Source of the DNA: an uncultured bacterium
GTDB lineage: Bacteria > Actinomycetota > UBA4738 > HRBIN12
Reading direction: 5' to 3'
Length of the DNA stretch: 9,547 bases
Assembly: GCA_937881155.1 (NCBI GenBank)
Contig: CALGFI010000184.1
Location: 1-9,547 of the forward strand
Each line of letters opens with the position of its first letter. Positions within the stretch are counted from its first letter, which is position 1. The position numbers and the translations under genes were made by a program. The notes beneath the pieces were generated by a model, which did no database searches, had not been told where the DNA came from, and was given only the letters and a program-made list of their open reading frames with translations. Positions 1 through 6,751 of this stretch are shown piece by piece.

Positions 1-1250
1 TCCATCGCCGTTCGCCTCCGAACCTCGCGAGCACGATCGGGAAGCGGACCGCCGTGGGCGACCCACGACGCCTTGCCGAGGGCGACGGTCCGGCCATCGA
101 CGACGCCGCGGATCCCCGAGCCGCCTTCTTCTCGAACCTCGACGGGAAACGTCAGCGGCAGGTCGCGTCGGCGCGCGGCGGTGACGATCGCGCCGGCGAG
201 CACGTGGGGTGAGACCTGATCCAGCGACGCGGCGAGGCGAAGGACCTCGGCCGGATCGGCATCACCGAACAGCTCGACGTCGGTGAGCTCCGGCGCACCC
301 GCGGTCAGCGTCCCCGTCTTGTCGAACAGCAGAACCGTTCCGCGCGCGAGGGCCTCGAGCGAACCGCCGCCCTTCACGATGATGCCGCGCTTCGCCGCGC
401 GCGAGATGCCTGCGACGATGGCGATCGGTGCCGCGAGGATCAGCGGACACGGCGTGGCGACGACGAGCACGGCGAGGGCCCGAACCGCGTCGCCGCTGAT
501 CGCCCAGGCACCGCCTGCGATCGCCAGCGTGACGGGAACGAACACGAGCGCGTAGCGATCGGCGAGCCGGACGAACGGCGCCTTCTCCCTCTGAGCCTGC
601 TCGACCAGGCGGACGATGCCGGCATACGTGCTCTCCCCCGCGGTGGCCACCGCGCGCAGGTCGAAGCTCTCGCCGGCGTTCACGGCGCCGCTCCGCAGCC
701 GTTCGGCGCGAACGCATTCCACCGGACGGCTCTCGCCGGTGAGCGCGGACTCGTCGAGCACGGCGTTCACCGAATCGAGGATCCCGTCGACGGGGACGAC
801 CTCGCCACGTTTGACGAGCAGGCGATCGCCGGGTCCGACGTCGTCGATGGGGATCGATCGCAGTTCGCCGCTCGCGTAGCGGTGCGCGGTCCGAGGCGCA
901 CGTTCCAACAGCGCAGAGAGCTCCCGATGTGCTCGTGTGTCGGCGAATTCCTCGAGCGACCGGCCGGTCGCGAGCATCAACGCGATGACCGCGCCGGCGA
1001 GGTACTCGCCGAGCGCGAGCGCACCGCCCATCGCCAGCACGGCGATGACATCGACCCCCGGCTGTCGACGGGCCACGCCGACGACGACCTCCCACACGAT
1101 GGGGACCAGACCGACCGCGGTCGTGATCGCCCACGCCAGGTCGGCCGCGTGGGTGCTCCCGGCGAGGCGGAATGCCCCGCCGGTGGCGATTCCCACCACG
1201 GAAAGAGCGAGGAAGACCGTTGCGGAGGAGAACTTCACGCGTCGTGCCAC
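1..1250 (-). CDS. Heavy-metal translocating P-type ATPase (P1B class, TPC motif), 3' end outside window
   Basis: Inner-membrane cation pump driven by ATP through an aspartyl-phosphate intermediate. The first 416 residues are visible and the frame is still open at the left edge, so the rest of the P/N domains and the last helices are missing. Seen: hydrophobic helices from about residue 8, the actuator-domain TGES at 171-174, the membrane metal motif ATPCPL with its cysteine at 268, and the phosphorylation motif DKTGTLT with Asp310. After it comes an SPHVLA segment where P1B pumps usually have SxHP. There is no N-terminal HMA domain or CxxC motif. TPC instead of CPC is the signature described for P1B-5 pumps (Ni/Fe type), but substrate is inferred only. 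Start: GTG at 1250 with AGGA about 9 nt upstream; GTG at 1238 is the alternative. It lies 56 nt after the DUF1059 gene on the same strand, probably one operon. Confidence 0.93.
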   Translation of the reverse strand, partial: MARRVKFSSATVFLALSVVGIATGGAFRLAGSTHAADLAWAITTAVGLVPIVWEVVVGVARRQPGVDVIAVLAMGGALALGEYLAGAVIALMLATGRSLEEFADTRAHRELSALLERAPRTAHRYASGELRSIPIDDVGPGDRLLVKRGEVVPVDGILDSVNAVLDESALTGESRPVECVRAERLRSGAVNAGESFDLRAVATAGESTYAGIVRLVEQAQREKAPFVRLADRYALVFVPVTLAIAGGAWAISGDAVRALAVLVVATPCPLILAAPIAIVAGISRAAKRGIIVKGGGSLEALARGTVLLFDKTGTLTAGAPELTDVELFGDADPAEVLRLAASLDQVSPHVLAGAIVTAARRRDLPLTFPVEVREEGGSGIRGVVDGRTVALGKASWVAHGGPLPDRAREVRRRTAM

Positions 1251-1306
1251 GACCGGCCATCCTACGGGCGCGGCGGTTCCAGAGCCGCCACGCCCGTTGC
1301 GATGCG

Positions 1307-1453
1307 CTATGCCGGCACGAGCTGCGCGACCGCTTGCTCCCGCGTGACCTCGATGCCATGGACCTCGCGGCCATGCTTCTGGATCTGCGGAACGAGCTCG
1401 TCTTCCGTGCCCTTCGCCGTCCAACCGCACTCGCACGTCACCTGCTTGAGCAA
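1307..1453 (-). CDS. Small DUF1059-like protein (48 aa)
   Basis: A short gene easily missed by length cut-offs. The predicted product has CxCGW at residues 7-11, then TEDELV at 16-21 and H(x4)HG at 27-33, ending in a helix-like TREQAVAQL stretch. This spacing matches the DUF1059 family as I remember it: small proteins with Cys pairs followed by two His, suggestive of a zinc-type site. Molecular function of the family is unknown. The start chosen is TTG at 1453 because AGGAGG (1467-1462) lies 8 nt upstream; a GTG at 1462 overlaps that site and a GTG at 1441 is too far from it. The stop is TAG at 1309-1307. It precedes the metal ATPase by 56 nt on the same strand, so a metal-related role (sensor, buffer or chaperone) is an inference from context. 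Family assignment is from motif memory, not from a search. Confidence 0.8.
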   Translation of the reverse strand: MLKQVTCECGWTAKGTEDELVPQIQKHGREVHGIEVTREQAVAQLVPA

Positions 1454-1461
1454 CGGCTCCA

Positions 1462-1467
1462 CCTCCT
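1462..1467 (-). promoter_or_regulatory. Ribosome binding site of the DUF1059-like gene
   Basis: AGGAGG on the minus strand, 8 nt before TTG 1453. Its position decides between three possible in-frame starts, since a GTG at 1462 overlaps it and a GTG at 1441 is about 20 nt away. Confidence 0.65.
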
Positions 1468-1476
1468 CTGCTGCCG

Positions 1477-1483
1477 GATACTA
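1477..1483. promoter_or_regulatory. Overlapping divergent -10 candidates between DUF1059 and SARP genes
   Basis: The roughly 60-nt space between the two divergent genes holds TAGTAT on the minus strand (1483-1478) and GATACT on the plus strand (1477-1482). They are almost complementary copies of one site. The minus element would start RNA near 1471, leaving a short leader with the AGGAGG site before TTG 1453. The plus element would start RNA near 1489, before the GGAG site at 1508-1511. Neither has a clear -35 box, as is common in actinobacteria. If both are used, the two polymerases exclude each other. Confidence 0.35.
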
Positions 1484-1516
1484 GGGATCGGCTGTTGGCG
1501 ATTCGTTGGAGCGCGG

Positions 1517-2278
1517 ATGACGGGAACCCTTCGTGTCTACCTGGCGGGGATGGTGATGCTCGAGCGCGACGACGTCCTCGTCACCGAGGAGCGTCTTGCC
1601 GGCCCGCAGGGGCGGGTCGCGTTCGCGATGCTTGCCGCCGAGCGCGCGCCGGTCTCCAAGGACGCCATCGCCGACGAGCTCTGGTCGGGCGAGCCTCCGC
1701 CCGCGTGGGAGGTCGCGCTCCGCGCGCTGATCAGCAAGGTTCGGGCGGCGATCGCGCAGGTCGAGCTGGACGGCGAGTCGCTGGCCCACGCGTTCGGTTG
1801 CTACCAGCTGAAGCTCCCGCCGGAGACGTGGGTGGACATCGAGGTGGCCGCGGACGCCGTTCACCGAGCGGAGACAGCGCTCGAGAAGGACGACCTCGAC
1901 GGCGCGATGGGCTGGTCGCTCGCCGCGAACGCCATCGCCCGCAGGGGATTCCTCCAGGGCGAAGACGGACGATGGATCGCGCAGCGGCGCGCCGATCTGC
2001 ACGACGTCCACGTGCGGGCGCTGGAATGCCGCACCCACGTGCAGCTCGTTCGCGAACAGTATGGGCCGGCCTCGCGCGACGCCGAACGCGTGATCGCCCT
2101 CGAGCCGTTCCGGGAGAGCGGATATCGCCTGTTGATGAGCGCGCACTCGGGAGCGGGCAATCGCGCAGAAGCGCTTCGCGCGTACGAGCGGTGCCGCACG
2201 ACGCTCGCCGACGAGCTGGGAACCGGTCCGTCCGTTGAGACAGAGTCCCTGTATCTCGAGATCTTGCGTTCGGACTGA
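1517..2278 (+). CDS. SARP/BTAD-type transcriptional regulator (253 aa, stand-alone)
   Basis: Likely DNA-binding regulator made of an N-terminal winged-helix OmpR-like domain (about residues 4-98, including the SKDAIADELW and ALRALISKVR segments) and a C-terminal bacterial transcriptional activation domain of TPR-like helices (about 105-250, with ERVIALEPFRESGYRLLM and the RCRTTLADELGTGPS ending typical of BTAD). It has no NB-ARC ATPase or sensor domain, so it is a minimal SARP. Start: ATG 1517, with GGAG at 1508-1511; the frame is open much further upstream to about 1172, but that part lies antisense to the ATPase and DUF1059 genes. It is divergent from those genes and is followed 32 nt later by the MOSC gene. 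Targets are unknown; the shared promoter region makes the neighbouring metal genes candidates, and the position alone does not prove it. Confidence 0.88.
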   Translation: MTGTLRVYLAGMVMLERDDVLVTEERLAGPQGRVAFAMLAAERAPVSKDAIADELWSGEPPPAWEVALRALISKVRAAIAQVELDGESLAHAFGCYQLKLPPETWVDIEVAADAVHRAETALEKDDLDGAMGWSLAANAIARRGFLQGEDGRWIAQRRADLHDVHVRALECRTHVQLVREQYGPASRDAERVIALEPFRESGYRLLMSAHSGAGNRAEALRAYERCRTTLADELGTGPSVETESLYLEILRSD

Positions 2279-2297
2279 CCCCCGCATCCTTCGCTGC

Positions 2298-2303
2298 TAG
2301 CGT
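2298..2303 (+). promoter_or_regulatory. Possible -10 box for a leaderless MOSC transcript
   Basis: TAGCGT fits the TANNNT form and ends 7 nt before the A of ATG 2311. No Shine-Dalgarno sequence is visible in that interval, so the mRNA may begin at the start codon, an arrangement common in actinobacteria. There is no convincing -35 box. Confidence 0.35.
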
Positions 2304-2310
2304 TTGGCTG

Positions 2311-3078
2311 ATGCCGACCGTCGCGCGGTTCAACGTCACGCCGGTGAAGTCGACGGCGCTTCACCATCCAGAGCGGATCCACCTGGAGCGGCGCGGTCCC
2401 GTCGGAGACCGGGCGTTCTTCTTCGTCGACGGTGACGGCAAGCGCTTCTCCGGCGCGACGAAATCGCCGATCCTGCCGATCCATGCGTCGTACGACGCCG
2501 ACCGCGAGTGGCTCGAGCTCCGCCTACCGAACGGCATCGTCTCATCGGGCAACGCCATTGCCGACGGGGCTGAACTGGTCGTCGACTTCTACGGGCGGTC
2601 CGTAATGGCGCACGAGGTCGATGGCGATTTCACCGAAGCGCTGTCTGACTACGCCGGCAGCGAGGTCCGCCTCGTTCGTCCCGATCGCGCGAGCGATGCG
2701 CTTGACGTCCGGCCCGTCACGTTGGTCTCACTCGAGTCCGTGGCCGAGCTCGCTCGCCAGGGTGGCCGTGACAACGTCGATCCCGAACGGTTCCGCATGA
2801 CGATCGAGGTGGAGGGCGTATCGCGACCGCACGAGGAGGACGCCTGGCGCGGAAGGAGCGTGCGGGTCGGCGAGGCGCTGCTCGAGGTCGAGGACCCAGT
2901 CCCCCGATGCGTGGTCACCACGCTCGACCCCGCGACGGGCCTGCGCGATTTCCCGACGTTGAAGGTCATCAAGCAGTACCGGGGCGTCTCCGGGAAGGGG
3001 AACCTTCAGTTCGGCGTCTACGCGCGCGTCGTCGAGCCCGGCGACGTCCGCATCGGCGACGAGGTTCTCCTCTCGTAG
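2311..3078 (+). CDS. MOSC domain-containing protein (YcbX/mARC-like)
   Basis: Predicted molybdenum-cofactor-binding protein of 255 aa. It has an N-terminal MOSC beta-barrel part (about 1-100, with the characteristic RRGPVGDRAFFFVD segment at 28-40) and a MOSC core (about 115-255). The core carries VDPERFRMTI at 156-165 and VPRC with Cys200, which lines up with the cysteine that binds molybdenum in mARC/YcbX proteins. It ends without the [2Fe-2S] ferredoxin domain present in E. coli YcbX, so electrons would have to come from a separate partner. These proteins reduce N-hydroxylated compounds; the exact substrate here cannot be told. The start at ATG 2311 lacks a Shine-Dalgarno site, and a -10-like box 7 nt upstream suggests leaderless translation. 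It lies 32 nt after the SARP gene on the same strand. Confidence 0.92.
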   Translation: MPTVARFNVTPVKSTALHHPERIHLERRGPVGDRAFFFVDGDGKRFSGATKSPILPIHASYDADREWLELRLPNGIVSSGNAIADGAELVVDFYGRSVMAHEVDGDFTEALSDYAGSEVRLVRPDRASDALDVRPVTLVSLESVAELARQGGRDNVDPERFRMTIEVEGVSRPHEEDAWRGRSVRVGEALLEVEDPVPRCVVTTLDPATGLRDFPTLKVIKQYRGVSGKGNLQFGVYARVVEPGDVRIGDEVLLS

Positions 3079-3105
3079 CGCCCCGGTTCGCCGCCCAGGC
3101 TCCGT

Positions 3106-3135
3106 TTGACAACTTCGCGTCGCTGCCGTCATACT
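3106..3135 (+). promoter_or_regulatory. Sigma70-type promoter of the MMPL-TetR operon
   Basis: A perfect -35 box TTGACA (3106-3111), an 18-nt spacer and CATACT (3130-3135), which keeps the A at position 2 and T at position 6 of the -10 consensus. The start site would be near 3142, inside the palindrome at 3134-3168, so a protein bound there would block polymerase. This is the best promoter in the window. Confidence 0.7.
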
Positions 3136-3168
3136 CGCACTAACGTAACGGCGTTAGGTTAGCGCGAG
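3134..3168. promoter_or_regulatory. Palindromic operator, probably bound by the downstream TetR-family regulator
   Basis: A 35-bp inverted repeat centred on 3151. The left arm is three 5-nt blocks, CTCGC, CTAAC and TAACG (3134-3138, 3140-3144, 3146-3150). The right arm is CGTTA, GTTAG and GCGAG (3152-3156, 3158-3162, 3164-3168). All 15 block pairs are perfectly complementary; only the single bases separating the blocks (3139/3163, 3145/3157) and the centre fail to pair. The site overlaps the -10 box and predicted start site, and its right end overlaps the GAGGAGG ribosome binding site (3166-3172) of the transporter. TetR-family operators are typically such dyads in the promoter of their own operon; binding by this regulator is inferred. 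Confidence 0.75.
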
Positions 3169-3180
3169 GAGGCGATCGGG

Positions 3181-5436
3181 ATGCTGTCGCGGTTGGGAAG
3201 GTTCACGGTTCGACGCCGTCGGTGGGTCATCGTAAGCACGCTCCTCGGAGTCGTCGTGGCCGGCGTGGTCGGCGGCGGGGTGTTCGAGCGGCTGTCGGGC
3301 GGCGGCTTCGCCGATCCGGACGCCGAATCGACCGTCGGCGAGGAGCGGCTCGAGCGCGTCTTCCGAACAGGCGACCCCAACCTCGTCCTCCTCGTCACTG
3401 CGAGGGACGGATCTGTCGACGATCCCGCGGTCGCCGCAGAAGGCATTGCGCTCACCGAAGAGCTTTTGGCGGAGCGGGACATCCGGCAGGCGTTCTCCTA
3501 CTGGACGCTCGGGTCGCCGCCACCGCTGCGGAGCGACGATGCCTCGCAGGCCCTCGTCCTGGCGCGCATCGCGGGCGACGAGGACGAGGTCGACGCGGTC
3601 ATCGAACAGCTCGCGCCCGAGTACACGCGCAGCGACGGCGACATGACGGTCGATGTCGGCGGTCAGGCGCAGGTGTTCCGGCAGATCAGTACCCAGGTCG
3701 AGTCCGACCTGCAGCGAGCCGAGATCATCACGTTCCCCGTCGTCCTGATCCTGCTCGTCCTGGTGTTCGGCGGTGTCATCGCGGCCGGTCTTCCGCTCGC
3801 CATCGGCGGCATCGCGGTGGTCGGCACGTTCCTCGTGCTGTCACTGCTGACGATCGTGACGGACGTGTCGATCTTCTCGATCAACCTGACGACAGCGCTC
3901 GGCATCGGCCTGGGGATCGACTACAGCCTGTTCATCGTGTCGCGATTCCGCGAGGAAATGCGCGCGGGGCTCGCGCCGGCGGACGCCGTCGTACGAACCG
4001 TCGAGACCGCCGGACGAACGGTGCTGTTCAGCGCCCTCACCGTCGCGATCTCCCTCGCCGCTCTCCTCGTCTTTCCCATGTACTTCCTCCGGTCGTTCGC
4101 GTACGCAGGCGTCGCCGTCGTCGCGCTCGCGAGCTTCGGCGCGCTCGTGTTCTTGCCGTCGCTCCTCGCTGCGATCGGGCCTCGCATCGACCGGCTGATC
4201 GTGCTCCGGCGCAAGGAACGGAGCGATGCGAGCGGAATGTGGCACCGGATCGCGACGTTCGTGATGCGACGGCCGTGGCCCGTGGCGGTCTCGATCGTGG
4301 CGCTGCTCCTGGCCCTCGGAGCTCCGTTCCTGGGCGCGCGCTTCGGCCTGCCCGACGACCGCGTCCTGCCCGAGACCACCTCCAGTCGGCAGGTGCAGGA
4401 CCGGATCCGCGAGAACTTCTCGTCGCAGGAGGCCGCCGCGCTTTCGGTTGTCTCGGTCGAACCCGGCCCGGTAGGAGCGGCTCGTGACGCAGAGGTCGAC
4501 GCGTACGCAGCGGAGCTGTCGTCGATCGACGGCGTCGCGCGTGTGGACGCCTCGACCGGGTCGTACTCCGCGGGTCGACTGGTCGCTCCGCCCTCCCCCG
4601 CGTCGGTGCGGTTCGAGGGCGCGGACGGCACGTGGATCGCCGTCGTGCCCGCGATCGAACCGATCTCGGAGGAAGGTGAACGGCTGGTGGAGAGCGTCCG
4701 CTCGACGCCGGCGCCCTTCGAGACGCTGGTGACCGGACCGTCGGCGCAACTGGTCGACACGACGGACAGCTTGGTCGAACGGCTGCCGCTCGCCGCCGCG
4801 ATCATCGGCCTGGTCACGTTCGTGCTGCTGTTCCTGATGACCGGCAGCGTCTTGGTGCCGATCAAGGCCATCGTCCTGAATCTCCTGAGCCTCACGGCGA
4901 CCTTCGGCGCGCTCGTGTGGATCTTCCAGGACGGGAACTTGTCGGGGCTCCTGGACTTCACGGCGACGGGAACGCTCGACACGTCGATGCCGATCCTGAT
5001 GTTCTGCATCGCGTTCGGGCTGTCCATGGACTACGAGGTGTTCCTCCTGTCGCGCATCAAGGAGGAGTACGACCGTACGGGCAACAACCTGTCGTCGGTG
5101 GCGATGGGGCTCGAGCGGACGGGACGCATCGTGACCGCGGCCGCGGCAGTCCTGTCTGTCGTGTTCATCGCGTTCGCGACCTCGGGCATCACGTTCATCA
5201 AGATGTTCGGCGTCGGGATGGCGCTCGCCGTCGTGATGGACGCAACGCTTATCCGTGCCGCGCTGGTGCCGGCGTTCATGCGGCTCGCCGGCAACGCGAA
5301 TTGGTGGGCGCCGCGACCGCTTCGACGACTGTACGAGCGGATCGGTCTGCGCGAAGCGCCCGAGCCGTTCACGCCCGTCCCGGTTCCTGACGTTCTCCCC
5401 AACCCCGAACGACGTCGATCCGAGGAGCGCGTGTGA
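3181..5436 (+). CDS. MMPL family (RND superfamily) membrane transporter
   Basis: Predicted proton-driven exporter of 751 aa in the cytoplasmic membrane. It shows the duplicated RND layout: helix 1 (about 14-36), a large outer loop (37-180), a helix bundle (182-330), helix 7 (about 366-388), a second outer loop (390-534) and a second bundle (535-700). Each bundle has the Asp-Tyr proton-relay motif, GIDYSLF with Asp247 and SMDYEVF with Asp617. The tail has NWWAPRPLRRLYERIGL, typical of actinobacterial MmpL/YdfJ-like proteins, and is short. Such pumps export lipids, siderophores or drugs; the substrate here is unknown. Start: ATG 3181 with GAGGAGG 8 nt upstream. Its stop overlaps the TetR gene by 4 nt, so the two are translated together, and the operator-promoter in front suggests substrate-inducible repression. 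Confidence 0.95.
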   Translation: MLSRLGRFTVRRRRWVIVSTLLGVVVAGVVGGGVFERLSGGGFADPDAESTVGEERLERVFRTGDPNLVLLVTARDGSVDDPAVAAEGIALTEELLAERDIRQAFSYWTLGSPPPLRSDDASQALVLARIAGDEDEVDAVIEQLAPEYTRSDGDMTVDVGGQAQVFRQISTQVESDLQRAEIITFPVVLILLVLVFGGVIAAGLPLAIGGIAVVGTFLVLSLLTIVTDVSIFSINLTTALGIGLGIDYSLFIVSRFREEMRAGLAPADAVVRTVETAGRTVLFSALTVAISLAALLVFPMYFLRSFAYAGVAVVALASFGALVFLPSLLAAIGPRIDRLIVLRRKERSDASGMWHRIATFVMRRPWPVAVSIVALLLALGAPFLGARFGLPDDRVLPETTSSRQVQDRIRENFSSQEAAALSVVSVEPGPVGAARDAEVDAYAAELSSIDGVARVDASTGSYSAGRLVAPPSPASVRFEGADGTWIAVVPAIEPISEEGERLVESVRSTPAPFETLVTGPSAQLVDTTDSLVERLPLAAAIIGLVTFVLLFLMTGSVLVPIKAIVLNLLSLTATFGALVWIFQDGNLSGLLDFTATGTLDTSMPILMFCIAFGLSMDYEVFLLSRIKEEYDRTGNNLSSVAMGLERTGRIVTAAAAVLSVVFIAFATSGITFIKMFGVGMALAVVMDATLIRAALVPAFMRLAGNANWWAPRPLRRLYERIGLREAPEPFTPVPVPDVLPNPERRRSEERV

Positions 5437-6077
5437 GCGCCGGGGCAACGAAGGCCATGCATCCGCCGCGCCGGGCGAGAGCCCGGCGCGGCGAGGGCGA
5501 GAAGCTCCGAACGCAGATCGTCGACGCCGCCTCGCGCTTGCTCGTCGAGACCGGTGACGAGGACGCCGTCTCGATCCGCGCTGTCGCCGATGCCGTCGGC
5601 GTGACGCCGCCCTCGATCTACCTACACTTCGCCGACAAGAACGAGCTCATCTTCGCCGTCTGCGAGCGCTACTTCGACGAACTCGACCGTGTCACGACCG
5701 CGGCCGCGGCGGAGGCCGACGACCCTGTGGAATCACTCATCCTGCGCGGGCGCGCATACGTGAAGTTCGGTCTCGGCAATCCCGAGCCGTACCGGGTGCT
5801 GTTCATGCGGAAGCCCACGGACACCCCCATAACGTTCCAGTACGAAAAGATCATGAGCAGCTCGGCGTTCGGACATCTTCGAGACGCCGTCGCCGGAGCG
5901 GTCGAGGCTGGCCGCATCGAGGGCGACCCGATGCTCGTTTCGCTGTACCTGTGGTCCGTCGTCCACGGGATCACGTCGTTGGTCATCTCGAAGCCGAGCT
6001 TCCCGTGGCCGGAGATCGACGGGTTGATCGACGACATCGTGCGCTCGGCGCTCTTCGGCGTCATCCGAAGGGTCTAG
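5433..6077 (+). CDS. TetR/AcrR family transcriptional regulator
   Basis: 214-aa one-component repressor. Residues 1-22 are a basic tail; the N-terminal DNA-binding domain (about 24-70) has the helix-turn-helix SIRAVADAVGVTPPSIYLHF at 47-66, a textbook TetR pattern. The ligand-binding part (about 75-214) contains LYLWSVVHGITSLVI (171-185), like the WHG-type TetR C-terminal domains. Start GTG 5433 overlaps the MMPL stop (GTGA) and has GAGGAG 5 nt upstream; ATG 5457 is an alternative that would remove eight residues. Being the second gene of the transporter operon, it most likely senses the pump's substrate and represses the operon, itself included, through the palindrome at 3134-3168. That link is inferred from position and operator shape. 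Confidence 0.94.
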   Translation: MSAGATKAMHPPRRARARRGEGEKLRTQIVDAASRLLVETGDEDAVSIRAVADAVGVTPPSIYLHFADKNELIFAVCERYFDELDRVTTAAAAEADDPVESLILRGRAYVKFGLGNPEPYRVLFMRKPTDTPITFQYEKIMSSSAFGHLRDAVAGAVEAGRIEGDPMLVSLYLWSVVHGITSLVISKPSFPWPEIDGLIDDIVRSALFGVIRRV

Positions 6078-6159
6078 CGCGGCGAAGCGACCCATCGACT
6101 CGGACGGCGCGCCCGCCGGCACCTGATGCTCGTGGTGTGCAGCTCGTAGCCGCGCGCGC

Positions 6160-6705
6160 TCAGAACGGCGCCGGCGAACGCCGAGTCGATCGCGATCGTG
6201 CGACCAACCGCGGCGGCGAGACGCTGGAGTGACTGTTCGATTCAGCTCGCGAGGTTCGCCGCGGGGTGGGCGGCGTCGGACGGGATCGGCCGACGCTGAG
6301 CTCGAACCACACCGCCGAGCCGCCGTCGGGCGCGTCTTCGACGCCCCACTGCTCGGCGAGGCGCTCGAGCAGATACAACCCCCACCCCGACGCAGCCAGG
6401 GGATCGGGGGGATGGATCGCCGGCCGTGGGAACTGCGGGCTCCGGTCGGTAACGGTCACCCGGACGATGGACTCGTCCGCTTCGACCGACACGTCAAGGC
6501 GTGCGCCGGCACCCGCCGAGCCGTGGAGGATCGCGTTCGACAGCACTTCGGTGAGGAGGAGTTGCGCATCCGCGAGAACGGACTCCGGGAGCGAGTCGAG
6601 GGCAGACTCGAGCAGGCGCCTGCCCTGCGCCGGCGTGCCGAGATCCCTAGGGAGCGCGAGAGTCGTGAAGGATTCCAGGGGCATTCTCCTAATGGGTACC
6701 CTCAT
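6160..6705 (-). CDS. RsbW-like ATP-binding protein (HATPase_c_2, anti-sigma-factor type)
   Basis: GHKL-fold ATPase of about 181 aa resembling serine-kinase anti-sigma factors (RsbW/SpoIIAB) common in actinobacteria. Seen: N box LLLTEVLSNAILHG with Glu53 and Asn57, the VTVTDRSP segment near 85-90 in the G1-box position, the G2-like GWGLYLLERLAEQWG at 107-121 and the closing GGSAVWFELS near 128-137. In the family, Glu and Asn of the N box bind ATP-Mg. Residues 138-181 form an Arg/Ser/Pro-rich tail that looks unlike the domain and may be a read-through after a lost stop. Start: ATG 6705 has a weak GAGG 4 nt upstream; ATG 6684 has AGGAG only 1 nt away. The frame stays open to 6951 but that would overlap the upstream gene. 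No sigma factor or anti-anti-sigma partner is in the window. It follows the DinB-fold gene by 46 nt and converges with the TetR gene. Confidence 0.85.
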   Translation of the reverse strand: MRVPIRRMPLESFTTLALPRDLGTPAQGRRLLESALDSLPESVLADAQLLLTEVLSNAILHGSAGAGARLDVSVEADESIVRVTVTDRSPQFPRPAIHPPDPLAASGWGLYLLERLAEQWGVEDAPDGGSAVWFELSVGRSRPTPPTPRRTSRAESNSHSSVSPPRLVARSRSTRRSPAPF

Positions 6706-6751
6706 CCTGCCTCGAATGAAACGCCATCCGCAACCATTCGAGTCCCCCATT

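Noticed and set aside
262..1374. Long minus-strand frame of 370 codons
   Set aside because: One base out of phase with the ATPase frame that carries TGES, TPC and DKTGTLT; product is Arg-rich with no motif, so it is a shadow. Its N-terminal end also overlaps the DUF1059 gene.
1172..1516. Upstream extension of the SARP frame to ATG 1172
   Set aside because: The extra 115 residues lie antisense to the ATPase and DUF1059 genes, and the SARP domain begins right after ATG 1517, which has a ribosome binding site.
3841..5448. Minus-strand frame of 535 codons opposite the MMPL gene
   Set aside because: Composed of Arg/His/Asp-rich low-complexity sequence, the usual antisense image of a GC-rich gene; no recognisable domain and the sense frame is an unmistakable transporter.
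6078..6159. Possible terminator between the convergent TetR and RsbW-like genes
   Set aside because: GC-rich with short self-complementary pieces, but no stem long enough and no T-run to support a call.
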